Source: Bacteroidota bacterium (GTDB lineage: Bacteria; Bacteroidota; Bacteroidia; Chitinophagales; Chitinophagaceae). From it: a stretch of DNA of 6,268 nucleotides. This document shows, in pieces, positions 5,211 to 6,268 of the stretch. Each line of letters begins with the position of its first letter. Positions within the stretch are counted from its first letter, which is position 1. Both the position numbers and the translations under genes were made by a program. A model generated the notes under the pieces. It ran no database searches, was not told where the DNA came from, and saw only the letters and a program-made list of their open reading frames with translations. Location of the stretch: NCBI GenBank assembly GCA_023429365.1, contig JAEYVW010000076.1:1-6268 (forward strand). The letters are read 5' to 3'.

Positions 5211-6268
5211 TTAATGATGATCGTGCAGTTGCTTGTGTGCAAAATCATCTACCGGCTGTGCTTCAACCGAATCCATTCTCTCTTTGTAGCTGTCGCCATT
5301 CTTTTTCAGGATATGCTTGATCTCAGCGATAGCGATAACCGGGAAAAACTTGGAGAAAAGGAAATAGCAGGTGAAGAACAACCCGAATGTACCCAGGTAA
5401 AAACCAACCTCCCAGATAGTAGGCGTATAATATGTACTCCAGGCACTGGGCAGGTAGTCGCGGTATACAGAGGTCACGATGATCACAAACCTTTCGAACC
5501 ACATACCGATATTCACCAGTATACTCATGAAGAAGGTTACGACCAGGTTTCTTCTCATCTTCTTAAACCAGAAGATCTGCGGCGACAATACGTTACATCC
5601 CATCATAATCCAGTAACTCCAGCCATAAGGACTGCTCAGGTTTACACGGTTTTCTTTAAAGGCAAACCACTCATAGTCCACGTGGCTGTACCAGGCCATG
5701 AACAGCTCGGTGAGATAGGCTATGCCCACGATCGAACCCGTGAGAATGATAACCTTGTTCATCACTTCAATATGTTCTATTGTAATATATTCTTCCAGTG
5801 CCAAAACTTTCCTGGTCACCAGTAACAGCGTTTGCACCATCGCGAAACCGGAGAATACCGCACCTGCCACGAAATAAGGAGGGAAGATGGTCGTATGCCA
5901 GCCGGGTACCACGGATGTGGCGAAGTCGAAGGATACAATGGTGTGTACTGAAAGTACCAGCGGGGTACTCAAACCTGCCAGTACCAGTGAAAGCGCTTCA
6001 TGTCTTTGCCAGTGTTTGGTAGAACCTGTCCATCCAAATGCTGCAACGCCATAAAACATCTTTCTCCATTTCAATTTGGCCCGGTCGCGCAGTGTAGCCA
6101 GGTCGGGAAGCAAACCCGAATACCAGAATAATAATGAAACGGTGAAATAAGTTGAGATCGCAAATACGTCCCAGAGCAGGGGCGAGTTGAAGTTGACCCA
6201 CAAAGGACCGCGGGTATTGGGATAAGGCAGTACAAAGAACGCGTCCCAAACACGACCCATGTGCCAGA
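5211..6268 (-). CDS. actC: Alternative Complex III subunit ActC (NrfD/PsrC-like), 5' end cut by the window
   Basis: This is the main polytopic subunit of ACIII and probably holds the menaquinol oxidation site; it belongs to the NrfD/PsrC family. The frame continues upstream through the right edge (Trp-His precede the first visible Met at 6260), so that ATG is internal and not the start. About 351 residues are visible against a family length of about 450-490, so roughly a hundred N-terminal residues and the first helices are missing. Numbered from that internal Met, family motifs are LPYPNTRGPLWVNFNSPLLW (11-30), SVHTIVSFDFA (104-114) and PTIWEVGFYLGTFGLFF (280-296). His106 and Asp112 are candidates for quinone or proton handling by analogy. 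About eight membrane helices can be placed between 29 and 312, followed by a polar tail ending HDHH. actD follows after 107 bases. actB should lie directly upstream, off the window. Confidence 0.96.
   Translation of the reverse strand, partial: WHMGRVWDAFFVLPYPNTRGPLWVNFNSPLLWDVFAISTYFTVSLLFWYSGLLPDLATLRDRAKLKWRKMFYGVAAFGWTGSTKHWQRHEALSLVLAGLSTPLVLSVHTIVSFDFATSVVPGWHTTIFPPYFVAGAVFSGFAMVQTLLLVTRKVLALEEYITIEHIEVMNKVIILTGSIVGIAYLTELFMAWYSHVDYEWFAFKENRVNLSSPYGWSYWIMMGCNVLSPQIFWFKKMRRNLVVTFFMSILVNIGMWFERFVIIVTSVYRDYLPSAWSTYYTPTIWEVGFYLGTFGLFFTCYFLFSKFFPVIAIAEIKHILKKNGDSYKERMDSVEAQPVDDFAHKQLHDHH

Noticed and set aside
5214..5825. A 203-residue open frame on the plus strand
   Set aside because: It lies fully antisense to actC, whose family motifs are clear, and its translation has no recognisable domain or membrane pattern.
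6258..6260. ATG at 6260 as the start of actC
   Set aside because: The frame stays open upstream to the window edge and the protein would lack the N-terminal helices of the family, so this Met is internal.
1..6268. A novel defence, mobile or biosynthetic system
   Set aside because: Every substantial frame is accounted for by ACIII and oxidase subunits; no transposase, repeats of array type or foreign-looking segment is visible.

Overview
The window looks like part of the aerobic respiratory-chain operon of a Bacteroidota bacterium. Residue-level resemblance suggests Sphingobacteriia/Chitinophagia, perhaps a Chitinophagaceae member, but that rank is an inference from recall and not from a search. 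All six genes are on the minus strand and read from right to left: actC (5' end cut by the right window edge), actD, actE, actF, coxB, coxA (3' end cut by the left window edge). This is the known Bacteroidota order for Alternative Complex III (ACIII, a quinol:electron-acceptor oxidoreductase that replaces the bc1 complex) followed directly by an A-type haem-copper cytochrome c oxidase. actA and actB are expected just beyond the right edge, and the rest of coxA beyond the left edge.

Layout: 6268-5211 actC (NrfD/PsrC-like polytopic quinone-site subunit); 5210-5104 a 107-base gap with two small repeats; 5103-4510 actD (two-helix DUF3341-type subunit); 17-base gap; 4492-3836 actE (lipid-anchored monohaem cytochrome c); 24-base gap; 3811-2576 actF (second polytopic NrfD-like subunit); 90-base gap with a weak Bacteroidota-style promoter candidate; 2485-1403 coxB (CuA subunit II); 43-base gap filled mostly by an RNA hairpin; 1359-1 coxA (catalytic subunit I, 453 residues visible). 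No gene-free stretch exceeds 300 bases. I saw no tRNA, rRNA, CRISPR array, insertion sequence or plus-strand gene.

How the parts work together: ActC and ActF are the membrane subunits of ACIII, ActC being the likely site of menaquinol oxidation. Electrons pass through the ActB iron-sulfur and ActA/ActE haem subunits (ActA and ActB not seen here) towards the periplasmic side. CoxB takes them at CuA, and CoxA (haem a, haem a3-CuB) reduces oxygen and pumps protons through D and K channels whose key residues are all visible. In Flavobacterium johnsoniae, ACIII and an aa3 oxidase form a physical supercomplex, and the gene fusion of the two modules here fits the same arrangement.

This is a conserved, described system and not a new one. 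The points worth a second look are a hairpin between coxB and coxA that pairs perfectly only in the sense-strand RNA, a Glu-to-Gln change at the CuA/Mg site of CoxB, a histidine-rich CoxA N-terminus, matching Ala/Pro/Thr-rich tails on ActE and CoxB, and the absence of a haem c domain on CoxB.
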